Positions 35,801 through 42,878 of a stretch of DNA of 64,000 nt are shown here, piece by piece. How positions within the stretch are numbered: position 1 is the first letter of the stretch; the number at the start of each line of letters is the position of its first letter. Both the position numbers and the translations under genes were made by a program. The notes beneath the pieces are model-generated. The model ran no database searches. It was given only the letters and a program-made list of their open reading frames with translations, and had not been told where the DNA came from. Origin of the DNA: Phycisphaera sp. (GTDB lineage Bacteria; Planctomycetota; Phycisphaerae; Phycisphaerales; SM1A02); contig WGMP01000021.1 in assembly GCA_016124975.1 (NCBI GenBank), positions 1 through 64,000 on the forward strand, in the 5' to 3' direction.

Positions 35801-35871
35801 TGCAGTTCGTCGAGCCGCGCGCGGTCTGCGAGAACACGATGCGTCGCGGTTTCGCGCCCGGCCTCGAGTGA
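32863..35871 (+). CDS. putA: Bifunctional proline dehydrogenase / P5C dehydrogenase
   Basis: PutA oxidises proline to glutamate in two steps, with FAD in the first and NAD in the second. Residues about 60-470 are the proline dehydrogenase barrel: VTVRLVKGAYWDYE, LALGSHNARS, and YLVRRLLENSSNESWL for substrate binding. Residues about 510-1000 are the aldehyde dehydrogenase: VIAPWNFPLAICCGM, IAFTGSKAVGLDI, EMGGKNAVII and the catalytic Cys in CGQKCSAASRA, then EIFGPVLAVM. At 1002 residues it lacks the N-terminal ribbon-helix-helix repressor domain of enterobacterial PutA, so it is the purely catalytic type. An Ala/Pro-rich segment follows the N-terminus. Confidence 0.96.
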   Translation: MALFFKRKPSAAQPAPAAAAAPAGRAVEPADPALEARTLAIGTDFLDRARNAKTNMLAVWSEGLMDWAMQDEAFKVQIFRFVDCFPTLKDNDAVYDHLTDYLAQPGVTPPPFVATALKAGVLMKGVVTKTMSTQITSMASKFICGTDAASSLPTLRKIWDSGLCFSVDLLGEACVSDEEAEAYRRKYLDLIENLPATVAGWSANPRLESDHLGAIPRTNVSIKISSLSARVDPIDTEGSIRGLLENLGPILESAKKRGVFVNFDMEQFALKDLTLELFMRACEKHDFHAGLAMQAYLRSGDDDARRIIEWSKRTGRQVTVRLVKGAYWDYETIHAEQQGWPVPVWSRKTDTDASFERMARAFVASTPATKGEGGVKLALGSHNARSIAATLAALEKRGLPKSALELQMLYGMGDQLKAAAVELDLRLREYAPIGELIPGMAYLVRRLLENSSNESWLKAGFKDNASTERLLASPHRAHDSDPGVERIAKAPERHRLSASAAGISNGRPFYTEPMRNFARADERAAFAAAVARTSVPPVANSGTADDAKRAVAAAHAAFDSWRDTPYATRAAVLVAAANEMRARRDELSAAIVKESGKVWREADADVCEAIDFCEYYAREGARLFEPERLGQFVGELDEQWYQPRGVAAVIAPWNFPLAICCGMTVAALVTGNTVVVKPAEQTPSIARTMCEILWRAGAPREALQFVAGPGETVGATLVRDPRVAIIAFTGSKAVGLDIVQASGVVAPGQEFVKKVVCEMGGKNAVIIDTSADLDEAVLAVRQSAFGFCGQKCSAASRAIVVGSAYEPFLHRLVGATRALVVGDPANPGTDIGPVIDEEAARKIRSYIEIGKTEGKHELTLEVPAGLEQKVGKPFVGPSIFSGIRAEHRLAREEIFGPVLAVMPAKDFDEALAIANAPEYKLTGGVFSRKPANLARARREFRVGNLYLNRGITGALVGRQPFGGFGMSGIGSKAGGRDYLLQFVEPRAVCENTMRRGFAPGLE

Positions 35872-35943
35872 ATGCGGGAAACGCTTGAGGAAAATCCTTC
35901 CTGCAAAAGTGTGGTGAAATCATGGATGCGCTCGGAGTGCGTG

Positions 35944-35949
35944 TAGAAC
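35944..35949 (+). promoter_or_regulatory. Candidate -10 of comM (TAGAAC), leaderless start
   Basis: TAGAAC ends seven bases before the ATG of comM. The last base departs from the usual T, so this is the weakest member of the leaderless set. Confidence 0.25.
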
Positions 35950-35956
35950 GCGCTCC

Positions 35957-37516
35957 ATGCAACGCATCCAGAGCTTTGCCCTGAGGGGAATCGACGCGCT
36001 GCCCGTGGAGATCGAGTCGGACGAACGGCTCGTGTCAGACCGCGGGCCCGAAGGCGCCGACCGCCAGCCGCGCACGGTCGTCGTCGGGCTTCCCGACGCC
36101 TCCGTGCGCGAGTCGTGCCAGCGCGTGCGGGCGGCGCTCGGCGCCTGCCGCTTTCCGTCGCCGCGCGGCCACTGCACCGTGAACCTCGCGCCCGCGGATC
36201 TTCGCAAGGAAGGCCCCGTCTACGACCTCCCGATCGCGCTGTCGCTCCTGCGGCTCCAGGGCATCATCGGCGAGCGCGCGGATGAGAAGCTCGACCGCTT
36301 TGCCGTCGCGGGCGAGCTCGCGCTCGACGGCGCGGTGCGGCCGATCCGCGGGTCGACGAGCCTCGCCGCGCTTGCACGCGACAACGGGCTGCGAGGCGTG
36401 GTCGTGCCGATCGACAACGCGCCAGAGGCGGCCGCCGTCGTCGGCACGGAGGTCTACGGCGTGCGCACCCTCGAGGAGGCCGTCGGTTTCTTCAACGGGC
36501 TCTACGACCTCCCGCGCGAGCGGCCGCCCGACGAGTGCCCCCCTCCCTTCGGCGCGGCGACGGACTTCGCCGACATCCGCGGGCAGGAAGCCGCGAAGCG
36601 CGCCCTCGCGCTCGCGGCGGCGGGTGGGCACAACACCCTGCTCATCGGTCCCGCGGGCAGCGGAAAGACCATGATGGCGCGCGCGCTGCCGGGCATCCTT
36701 CCGCCGCTCTCGTCCGACGAGGCGCTCGATGTCACGCGGATCTACTCCTCGGTCGGCGCCGTTCCCCGCGGCGCGGGGCTCATCCGCGAACGGCCGTTCC
36801 GCGCGCCGCACCACAGCGCGAGCGCCGCCGCGATCGTGGGCGGTGGCACGGTGCCGCGGCCAGGCGAAGTGAGCCTCGCCCACCACGGGGTGCTCTTCCT
36901 CGACGAGCTGCCCGAGTTCCCGCGCGTGGCGCTTGAATGCCTGCGCGAGCCGCTCGAGGACGGCTTCGTCACCATCGCGCGCGCCCATGGAACGCTGCGG
37001 TTCCCCGCGCGCACCATGCTCGTCGCGGCCATGAATCCGAGCCATGCCGGCGGCTTCGCCCAAAGCGCGACGGAGCGACGCGCGCAGGAGAAGTACATCG
37101 GGCGGCTGTCGGGGCCTCTTCTCGACCGCATCGATCTTCATGTCGAGGTGCGCGCGGTTCCATTTGCATCGCTCCGCGCAGGGCGCACGGGCGCCAGCAG
37201 CGCCGAGCTGCGTGAACGGGTTCTCGCCGCGCGGGGGCGCATGGAGGCGAGGCAAGGGCCATCGCGACCAAACGCACGGCTCTCCGGCCGCGAACTCGAC
37301 CGCCATTGCACCATCGAAGGCCCGGCGCAACGCCTCGTCGAGGGCGCGATGCGCGACCTCGGCCTCTCAGCACGGGCCTACGACCGCATCCGCCGCGTCG
37401 CACGGACGATCGCAGACTTCGAGAACTGCGACTCGGTCGCCGAAGCGCACATCGCGGAGGCGATCCACTACCGCGTGCTCGACCGCATGCGTGCACCATT
37501 CATGGCACCTGCGTGA
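35957..37516 (+). CDS. comM: YifB/ComM-family Mg-chelatase-like AAA ATPase
   Basis: ComM is a hexameric helicase that extends branch migration when natural-transformation DNA is integrated. The 519-residue protein has the N-terminal Lon-substrate-like domain (TVVVGLPDASVRES, NLAPADLRKEGPVYDLPIAL). Then come the AAA core with LLIGPAGSGKTMMARALPGILP and Walker B HHGVLFLDELPEF, sensor MLVAAMNPSHAG, and DRIDLHVEV. The C-terminal block (LGLSARAYDRIRRVARTIAD) is typical. The zinc-type cysteines common between AMNP and the next block are absent here. Presence hints at competence but is not proof. Confidence 0.94.
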   Translation: MQRIQSFALRGIDALPVEIESDERLVSDRGPEGADRQPRTVVVGLPDASVRESCQRVRAALGACRFPSPRGHCTVNLAPADLRKEGPVYDLPIALSLLRLQGIIGERADEKLDRFAVAGELALDGAVRPIRGSTSLAALARDNGLRGVVVPIDNAPEAAAVVGTEVYGVRTLEEAVGFFNGLYDLPRERPPDECPPPFGAATDFADIRGQEAAKRALALAAAGGHNTLLIGPAGSGKTMMARALPGILPPLSSDEALDVTRIYSSVGAVPRGAGLIRERPFRAPHHSASAAAIVGGGTVPRPGEVSLAHHGVLFLDELPEFPRVALECLREPLEDGFVTIARAHGTLRFPARTMLVAAMNPSHAGGFAQSATERRAQEKYIGRLSGPLLDRIDLHVEVRAVPFASLRAGRTGASSAELRERVLAARGRMEARQGPSRPNARLSGRELDRHCTIEGPAQRLVEGAMRDLGLSARAYDRIRRVARTIADFENCDSVAEAHIAEAIHYRVLDRMRAPFMAPA

Positions 37517-37554
37517 AGAGTGCGCGGGGAGCGGCCATCAGGCGACGGCCCCTC

Positions 37555-38349
37555 TCAGTTCGAAGCGCGTCGCTGCCGCCTGAATCCGTTGGGTTTTCCG
37601 TCTGCATACTCCCAGACGGTGACCTCGAGCTCCCGCACACCCCACTGGATCGCCCGCTCATGCGTGGGAAAGAGAACATCGAGCCGTGCGCCCTTGATCG
37701 CGCCCCCGACATCGAGGACGGGAACCACTGCGCCGCCGTCGTACCCTGGCACGCTGACAAGCGACCCAAGCGGAAGAACACGCGGATCGGCCGCCACAAG
37801 CGCACCACCGTTCGTCTCAACCGAGTACCCGCTCGCGGTGATGCCGTCCGCATGCGCACCGCAGCTCCGCTCGTCCGGGCTGTATGCGGTCACGCGCATC
37901 GTCACTGTCCGCACCGCGCGGATCGGGCGTCCGTTGAAGGCGCGTTCCTCGACGGAGGGCGCCGCGACCGCCGCCGTCGTGGGACTTGGGAAGGCAGTTG
38001 GGAAGGCAGTTGGGAAGGCAGTTGGGAAGGCAGTTGGGAAGGCAGTTGGGAAGGCAGTTGGGAGGGGAGCCGGGAGAGGCGCCGCGATCAAGGGCGGCTC
38101 AGTTCGAGACAACACCTCGAAAGCCCCCGCCGTCCGCGCGGAGGGCTCGCTCGATCGCACCTCTTCGAGCTTCGACCGCATCGACTCTGGCGAAATGCTC
38201 GAACTCGTCGCCTCGCGACCGGTGGCGATTCCGATTCCAACGAGGGCCGACGAGGCAAGCGCCGACGCCCCGAAGCCGAAAAGCCGCGCACGGCGCGGTC
38301 CCCGCAGGGGCTTGCCTTCGATGCTCGATGGAGCGGGGTGTTCGTGCAT
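37555..38349 (-). CDS. Exported 3D-domain protein with PTAF tandem repeats
   Basis: The 264-residue protein has one N-terminal hydrophobic segment (FGASALASSALVGIGIA) and a low-complexity linker with six PTAF tetrads. A C-terminal 3D (three-aspartate) domain follows: TMRVTAYSPDE, GGALVAADPRVLPLGSLVSV, VVPVLDVGGAIKGARLDVLF with the metal-like aspartates, and the closing WGVRELEVTVWEYA. The domain is shared with MltA/Rpf-type cell-wall lytic enzymes and double-psi barrels, so a peptidoglycan role is plausible. The ATG at 38349 has GAGG eight bases upstream. The repeat region is encoded by six exact 12-bp units. Confidence 0.85.
   Translation of the reverse strand: MHEHPAPSSIEGKPLRGPRRARLFGFGASALASSALVGIGIATGREATSSSISPESMRSKLEEVRSSEPSARTAGAFEVLSRTEPPLIAAPLPAPLPTAFPTAFPTAFPTAFPTAFPTAFPSPTTAAVAAPSVEERAFNGRPIRAVRTVTMRVTAYSPDERSCGAHADGITASGYSVETNGGALVAADPRVLPLGSLVSVPGYDGGAVVPVLDVGGAIKGARLDVLFPTHERAIQWGVRELEVTVWEYADGKPNGFRRQRRASN
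37988..38059. repeat. 12-bp tandem repeat, six exact copies
   Basis: GGGAAGGCAGTT is repeated six times without a mismatch inside the 3D-domain gene and encodes repeated PTAF on the minus strand. Units are a multiple of three, so copy-number change would keep frame. Perfect identity suggests recent expansion or ongoing slippage. Confidence 0.95.
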
Positions 38350-38641
38350 CGTTCGTCCTCGAGCTCCCGCCGCACCGCATGGTCGGGGCGGGGTCCGTTC
38401 CCGCGCACGACGCCCGATGTGGATGCGCAAGACTACATTCTGTTCCGCGTGCTCCAAGCACGGACCGCGCACTCGACAAGTCTTCCCCATCGAAGGCGGC
38501 GATCGGTCGAGGTTGCCGCAGTTTCTGCCGAACTCCGCACATCCCCGAGCGCTCCGCTATCTTCTGAGAGCGCGTGCCGTGCGATGGCGCGCCCTCGGTG
38601 TCCCGAGGGCGGATCGCACGCGCCGCCAGGCCCCACGCCCG

Positions 38642-38647
38642 TAGGTT
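38642..38647 (+). promoter_or_regulatory. Candidate -10 of the TauE/SafE gene (TAGGTT), leaderless start
   Basis: TAGGTT ends six bases before the TTG start. There is no Shine-Dalgarno sequence. It supports the TTG as the true start. Confidence 0.35.
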
Positions 38648-38653
38648 CCCACC

Positions 38654-39475
38654 TTGGACCTCGCCTCGATCCCCGATCTCACCATCATCGCCGCCATCGG
38701 GCTCCTCGGCGGCATGCTCGGTGGAGTACTCGGCCTCGGCGGGTCGCTTCTCATCATTCCCGCGCTCACCCTCGCCTTTGGTCCGAACCAGCACCTCTAT
38801 CAGGCGGCCGCGCTCATCGTGAACGTGCTGGTGGCGATCACCGCCACGCTGCGACACAGGGGTCGCGGCACGATTCGCAGAGACACAGCCCCCATGCTCG
38901 CCGTCACGGCCGGTCTTGCCGCGGTCGGCGGCGTTCTGGCGAGCAACCTCTTCGACGCGAAGCGCCTCATGGCGCTCTTCGGCATCTTCCTCCTGTGCTG
39001 CGCGCTGTCGGAAGTCGTCGGACTCGCGCGCAGGAAGGGGTCCACGGAGTCGGACGGATCGGATGCGCGCGTCGCGAAACCGCGGACAGGTGCCATCGGG
39101 CTGATCGGAGGATTCGCATCGGGGCTTCTTGGCATCGGAGGGGGCGCGATCATGGTGCCTCTCCTGCGCGGCTGGACGCGACTCCCGACAAGGCAGGCCG
39201 TGGCCTGTTCTGCGGCGGCGATGATCCTCGCGTGCATGGTGGGCGCGATCGCGAAGAACGCAACGGTCGGAAACCTGCGATCTCCCGCGGGCGAGGCGCT
39301 CTCGCTGCAGCAATCGCTCACCCTTGCAGCGCTGCTGGCGCCGACGGCGACGGCAGGCGCATCGCTCGGTGCGGCGCTCGTCTACAGGCTTCCCGTCCGA
39401 ACGATCCGAGCGCTCCTCGCGGCGCTCCTGATCGTCGCGGGCACGCGCATGGTGATCGGCGGATTCGCAGCCTAG
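38654..39475 (+). CDS. TauE/SafE-family sulfite exporter-like permease
   Basis: This 273-residue inner-membrane protein has about eight hydrophobic helices in two inverted halves. The family marks are LLGGMLGGVLGLGGSLLIIPAL in the first half and GFASGLLGIGGGAIMVPLL in the second. Substrates of the family are small organic or inorganic sulfonates and sulfite, or are unknown. A hydrophilic loop (RRKGSTESDGSDAR) separates the halves. The start is a TTG at 38654 with a -10-like TAGGTT six bases upstream. It converges on the DUF1573 gene, with a tandem repeat between. Confidence 0.9.
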   Translation: MDLASIPDLTIIAAIGLLGGMLGGVLGLGGSLLIIPALTLAFGPNQHLYQAAALIVNVLVAITATLRHRGRGTIRRDTAPMLAVTAGLAAVGGVLASNLFDAKRLMALFGIFLLCCALSEVVGLARRKGSTESDGSDARVAKPRTGAIGLIGGFASGLLGIGGGAIMVPLLRGWTRLPTRQAVACSAAAMILACMVGAIAKNATVGNLRSPAGEALSLQQSLTLAALLAPTATAGASLGAALVYRLPVRTIRALLAALLIVAGTRMVIGGFAA

Positions 39476-39483
39476 TCACGGCG

Positions 39484-39597
39484 CCACGCGCACCGCAACA
39501 GACCACGCGCGCCGCAACAGGCCACGCGCGCCGCAACAGGCCACGCGCGCCGCAACAGACCACGCGCGCCGCAACAGACCACGCGCGTCGCAACAGA
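39484..39597. repeat. 19-bp intergenic tandem repeat, six copies
   Basis: Six near-identical copies of CCACGCGCGCCGCAACAG plus A or G lie between the converging TauE/SafE and DUF1573 genes. The first has one change (A for G) and the last one (T for C). The period is not a multiple of three and no gene covers it. It looks like a variable-number repeat. Confidence 0.95.
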
Positions 39598-39686
39598 CAG
39601 CGCCTCGGGCGATGGCGTCCGATCACAGGACAAGATCACGAACGCGGCTCGGGAGCGCGCGCCCCCGCTCGTGCTCGCGCTCGAAC

Positions 39687-40916
39687 TCACTTGCCGAAGC
39701 AACCCTGCGTTCCCGCAGGAACGACCTGGCCCCAAACGGTCAGCTCCTGGCTGCGCAGGTTGGTGTAGATCGAGAACGGCACGTAGAGAATGCCCTCGAC
39801 TCCCGCTGCAGGCGTGACGCGGAGGGTCATGCTCGTGGTCTTGCCCTCGGTCTCCGTCTTCACAAGCTCCACCTTGGCCTCGGGGACGCTGCTCGCGGCG
39901 GCCGCGATGCGCTCGCCCTCGGGAAGCTCGTTGAGCTCGACCAAGAACTCGACCGAGGTGCCCTGCTCGATCCGACCGAAGGTGTGGCGGTAGTCCGTCA
40001 TCTTGAGGACAGGGCGCGGCATCGTCGTCTCATGGCGCACGAAGACATCCACCAGCGGCGAGTCCGCGCGGTCGGTCTCGATGATCCAGTAGCGCGGGGC
40101 CTTGTTCGGCTCGAAGTCGCGGTTGAAGTCCCACTCGAGCACATACTGGTTTCGGGGCTCGTCCTTCGATGCGTCGAAGCCCACGAGATTCGGCGGCTTT
40201 CCGCCCACCGAGCACACGCGGAACGGCTTCCCATCGATCGACTCGATCACGAGCTTGCCCGTCTTGGGCTGGTCGCGCACCACATTGAGATACGCAGGGC
40301 TCACCCGCACCGGCAACGAGACCTCGTTGCGGAGCGGGATCGTGATCAGCTGCGAGTAGCCGTCGATGAAGACCTTCAGCGACGCGCGCTTTCCGCCAGG
40401 CGCGGACGCGGCCTTCATCGAGGCGCGGATCTCGAGATAGCCGCCGACGGGGATCTTCTGCCCGGAGACGTCTTCAAGCGTCGTGCACTTGCAGTCTGGC
40501 TCCACCGCGAGAACCTCGAGTTCGCGGGTGCCCGTATTGATGAGCTTCACGACGCCTTCCTTGGTGACGGACGGCGGAACAATGCCGAAGTCGAGGACAG
40601 GCGGATCAAGGGTGATCGGCGGCGGCGCATCGACCTGCCCACCTGCGACCTCGGTCACAGCGGCGGGTGCGGGGGGAGTCGGCGCAGCAGAGTCGGCTGC
40701 GGGAGCGGCGGCGGGCGCCTGCGTCGGCGCAACCCCGGAGGTGCCGCCCGTCCCGCCGCGATCGCAACCAACGGCCGCGACGGCTGCGACGATCATCACG
40801 AGGCAGGAAATGGACCGCGCGGCGTGCCGCAGCATCGACGGCGAGCACGGAGCGGCTGCGCGCGCGCTCGGCTCGAGTTCGGTCGCGTGAACGGAGGTCG
40901 TCATGGAGTCGATCAT
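39687..40916 (-). CDS. DUF1573 lipoprotein
   Basis: The 409-residue protein is probably a lipoprotein: a hydrophobic segment CLVMIVAAVAAVGCDRGG carries a lipobox-like AVGC, after an unusually long 50-residue N-region. A Pro/Ala-rich linker leads to a DUF1573 domain (ITLDPPVLDFGIVPP, KLINTGTRELEVLAVEPDCKCTT) of the ASPM-SPD-2-Hydin-like immunoglobulin fold. At least one further Ig-like module follows (LKMTDYRHTFGRIEQG). It likely sits at the cell surface or periplasm; function unknown. The start is uncertain: ATG 40916, ATG 40904, or a Met just before the signal. Confidence 0.8.
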   Translation of the reverse strand: MIDSMTTSVHATELEPSARAAAPCSPSMLRHAARSISCLVMIVAAVAAVGCDRGGTGGTSGVAPTQAPAAAPAADSAAPTPPAPAAVTEVAGGQVDAPPPITLDPPVLDFGIVPPSVTKEGVVKLINTGTRELEVLAVEPDCKCTTLEDVSGQKIPVGGYLEIRASMKAASAPGGKRASLKVFIDGYSQLITIPLRNEVSLPVRVSPAYLNVVRDQPKTGKLVIESIDGKPFRVCSVGGKPPNLVGFDASKDEPRNQYVLEWDFNRDFEPNKAPRYWIIETDRADSPLVDVFVRHETTMPRPVLKMTDYRHTFGRIEQGTSVEFLVELNELPEGERIAAAASSVPEAKVELVKTETEGKTTSMTLRVTPAAGVEGILYVPFSIYTNLRSQELTVWGQVVPAGTQGCFGK

Positions 40917-41189
40917 TTGGTTGGAATCTCGGTCTGGGCGCGATCTGTGTGGACTCAATCTGCCTGAAGTCAGACGCCGCGCGGACGCGCGAAGCATCTT
41001 CTACCGACCCGATCGCACGACGGATTCGCCGTGCGCGGGGCGGTGCATCAGATATCGGTGAATCGGCAGTCTATCTGTCGCCACGCATCGCACAGGGAGG
41101 CTGGCGTCGGCGGAGTTCGTCGGGTCCTCGACGGGCAACGGCCCTGTGCCTCAAGCCCGAGGCCAAAGCCCTCGCCGCGGCGCAGATCG

Positions 41190-41469
41190 GCCGCCTCCAT
41201 GCATAAGCGACACGGTTGCAGGCACTTACGGAACACACCCTGTCGTGGGCGACACGGGCGCGCCTGGTTCCGTCTGTGCGGTCTGTACGGTCTGTGAGGA
41301 TTTTCTCGGAAAAATGGTCTGGAGCATTTGGAGGAGCGCGGTTCCGCGACATACTGGTGTGTGAGTCGAGTCCCGCAAGACTGAGTCCTCTCAGAACCGC
41401 GAGCTTCCTCCCAAAGAGCCCTTTTCCCTCCCTCCGCCCCCGACCTCGGTCGGGGGTCTTTCCTTTTGT
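41190..41469 (+). ncRNA. Candidate unidentified RNA gene
   Basis: A strong plus-strand terminator at 41437-41469 has no plus-strand protein gene upstream; the nearest is TauE/SafE, 2 kb away behind a converging gene. The preceding 250 bp are AT-richer than the surroundings (GAGGATTTTCTCGGAAAAATGG). I could not match it to tRNA, tmRNA, 6S, SRP or RNase P RNA. The 5' end is a guess. Confidence 0.3.
41437..41469 (+). terminator. Orphan rho-independent terminator
   Basis: CCCCCGACC (41437-41445) and GGTCGGGGG (41448-41456) form a perfect stem followed by TCTTTCCTTTTGT. No plus-strand coding gene precedes it. Confidence 0.8.
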
Positions 41470-42145
41470 GCTTCAGAGAATCGTGTGGGCGAACCGGCCT
41501 GCTGCCGAAAGTCGTTGGACGCTGCCGAAGGCAGTTGGACACTTCGGGTCTCTCTCAGAGGCGAGAGAGACCAGGGGAAGCCGGGCCGCAGAACCGCGAT
41601 CAGCCCGAAGAAGCATCCGCCGCGGCGCGCATTCGCCTGCGAGCGGCGACTCGGAGACCGGTCGACGCGGCTGATGCCGTCTCATTCTCTGACGGAGGCA
41701 CGGAGGAAGAAGCGGGAGAAAGGACGGGAGTGTGGGGAAAGGACGGGAGTGCGGGGAAAGGGGTCGCCGTGCGTGAGAGAACCGAGAGAACGCGCAGAAG
41801 CAGAACGAACGGCGCCTAGCACCGCTTCCGCCATTTCCATCCCTGATGCACCATCGGGTCTCGGCGAGGCCCGTGCTCTGTTCTCCGGCCTCCCTGCCTC
41901 CGTGAGAGACCACGAGACCGCCAGCCGCACGGCGGGAGCGGACGGTTTCGAAACCCACACGAAGGCCTGAAGCCCCTTTCCCTTTACCCACTACGCCCAC
42001 GACCATTGTGGGTCCGAGCGCACTGCCCGGACCGTGTGCCTCGCTCGATCGTTCAGGGCTTTCGTGCATGATCGCCGCAGAAGCGCCTCTCATGGCAAGA
42101 CTTTGCCATGGCGGAGACCGTGGACACAGATTTGCGGATCGGACT

Positions 42146-42154
42146 TGCTAGGAT
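42146..42154 (+). promoter_or_regulatory. Extended -10 of efp (TGC-TAGGAT)
   Basis: TAGGAT (42149-42154) is preceded by TGC, an extended -10 arrangement. It implies a leader of about 75 nt before the efp GTG. A perfect 8-bp-arm palindrome lies 39 bp upstream at 42091-42110 and could bind a regulator. Confidence 0.4.
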
Positions 42155-42236
42155 GTCCGACTCGGCCTCGGTTCGGCGCGAGCCCTGAACTTGCGCCGGC
42201 CAGCCCGCCCCAGCCCCGAACGACAGAGGACGACCC

Positions 42237-42791
42237 GTGAATAGCACCGATCTCAGCCCAGGAATGGCCCTCAAGATGGATGGAAAGTTGTTTCTGGTCA
42301 CCGAGGTCGAGCATCGGACCCCAGGCAACCTTCGCGCGTTCGTGCAGGTCAAGCTCCGCGACCTGAAGTCGGGTTCGCTCATCGACAAGCGCCTCCGCTC
42401 GGGCGAGGATGTCGAGCAGGTCGACCTCGATCGTCGGCAGATGGAGTACCTCTATCAGCAGGGCGACATGGCGGTCTTCATGGACCTCGAGAGCTACGAG
42501 CAGGTCGAGCTTCCCAAGGCGGTGGTCGGCGACCTGACGCTCTATGTGCTTCCCAACAGCCAGATCATCGTGCTGTGGTGCGATGGCAAGCCCATCTCGG
42601 TCGAGTTGCCGTTGGTGGTGACGCTGACTGTGACGGACACGCCCCCCGGCATCAAGGGCGCGACCGCCACGAACCAGCTGAAGGAAGCGACCTGCGAGAC
42701 GGGCCTGAAGACCCGCGTTCCCCCGTTCATCACCACGGGCGAGAAGGTCATCATCAGCACCGCCGACGGGTCGTACCGCAGCCGCGCCTGA
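42237..42791 (+). CDS. efp: Elongation factor P
   Basis: EF-P enters the ribosomal E site and rescues stalls at polyproline stretches. The 184-residue protein has the three beta domains: the N-terminal KOW-like part with LKMDGKLFLVTEVEHRTPG, the middle OB domain (EYLYQQGDMAVFMDLESYEQ), and the C-terminal OB with TDTPPGIKGATATNQLKEAT and the closing GEKVIISTADGSYRSR. In the tip loop PGNLRAF the position of the modified Lys (E. coli PGKGQAF) or Arg is an Asn, so the lysylation or rhamnosylation route is not expected. The GTG start has AGAGG about eight bases upstream. A palindrome and an extended -10 precede it. Confidence 0.96.
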   Translation: MNSTDLSPGMALKMDGKLFLVTEVEHRTPGNLRAFVQVKLRDLKSGSLIDKRLRSGEDVEQVDLDRRQMEYLYQQGDMAVFMDLESYEQVELPKAVVGDLTLYVLPNSQIIVLWCDGKPISVELPLVVTLTVTDTPPGIKGATATNQLKEATCETGLKTRVPPFITTGEKVIISTADGSYRSRA

Positions 42792-42803
42792 GAGGCCGGC
42801 GAC

Positions 42804-42870
42804 GGTCCTGTCTTCATTGCTCTAGGGTCCTATCTTCATTGCTCTAGGAATCGCCGCGTCGATCGACGCG
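42804..42870. repeat. 22-bp direct repeat and 16-bp palindrome between efp and the TVP38 gene
   Basis: GGTCCT-G/A-TCTTCATTGCTCTAG occurs twice in tandem (42804-42825 and 42826-42847, one mismatch). A perfect palindrome CGCGTCGATCGACGCG follows at 42855-42870. The interval separates converging genes. Neither part has a U-tract, so termination is doubtful. Confidence 0.8.
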
Positions 42871-42878
42871 CGCGATGT

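Larger units (their letters stand above)
40917..42236. other. 1.3-kb gene-poor region with structured elements
   Basis: No frame here has convincing coding composition; the 206-codon minus frame at 41473-42093 is Arg/Pro/Ser-rich. The region holds a candidate RNA gene with terminator (41190-41469), a perfect 10-bp stem with 6-nt loop at 41547-41572, and a CTGCC/GGCAG hairpin flanked by repeated GTTGGAC at 41514-41540. It also holds two copies of a 17-bp unit (AAAGGACGGGAGTG) near 41720-41755, an 8-bp-arm palindrome CATGGCAA/TTGCCATG at 42091-42110, and the efp promoter. Confidence 0.6.

Noticed and set aside
35880-35930. Terminator after putA (AGGAAAATCCT)
   Set aside because: Stem is only four base pairs and AT-rich with no U-tract.
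37988-38059. CRISPR or intergenic satellite at 38 kb
   Set aside because: Repeats are contiguous without spacers and in frame within a gene.
41330-41420. tRNA-like T-loop (GAGTCGAGTCCC)
   Set aside because: No acceptor stem, D-arm or anticodon arm can be built around it.
41473-42093. 206-codon minus-strand ORF
   Set aside because: Ser/Arg/Pro-rich with no plausible start site; overlaps hairpins and direct repeats; likely non-coding.
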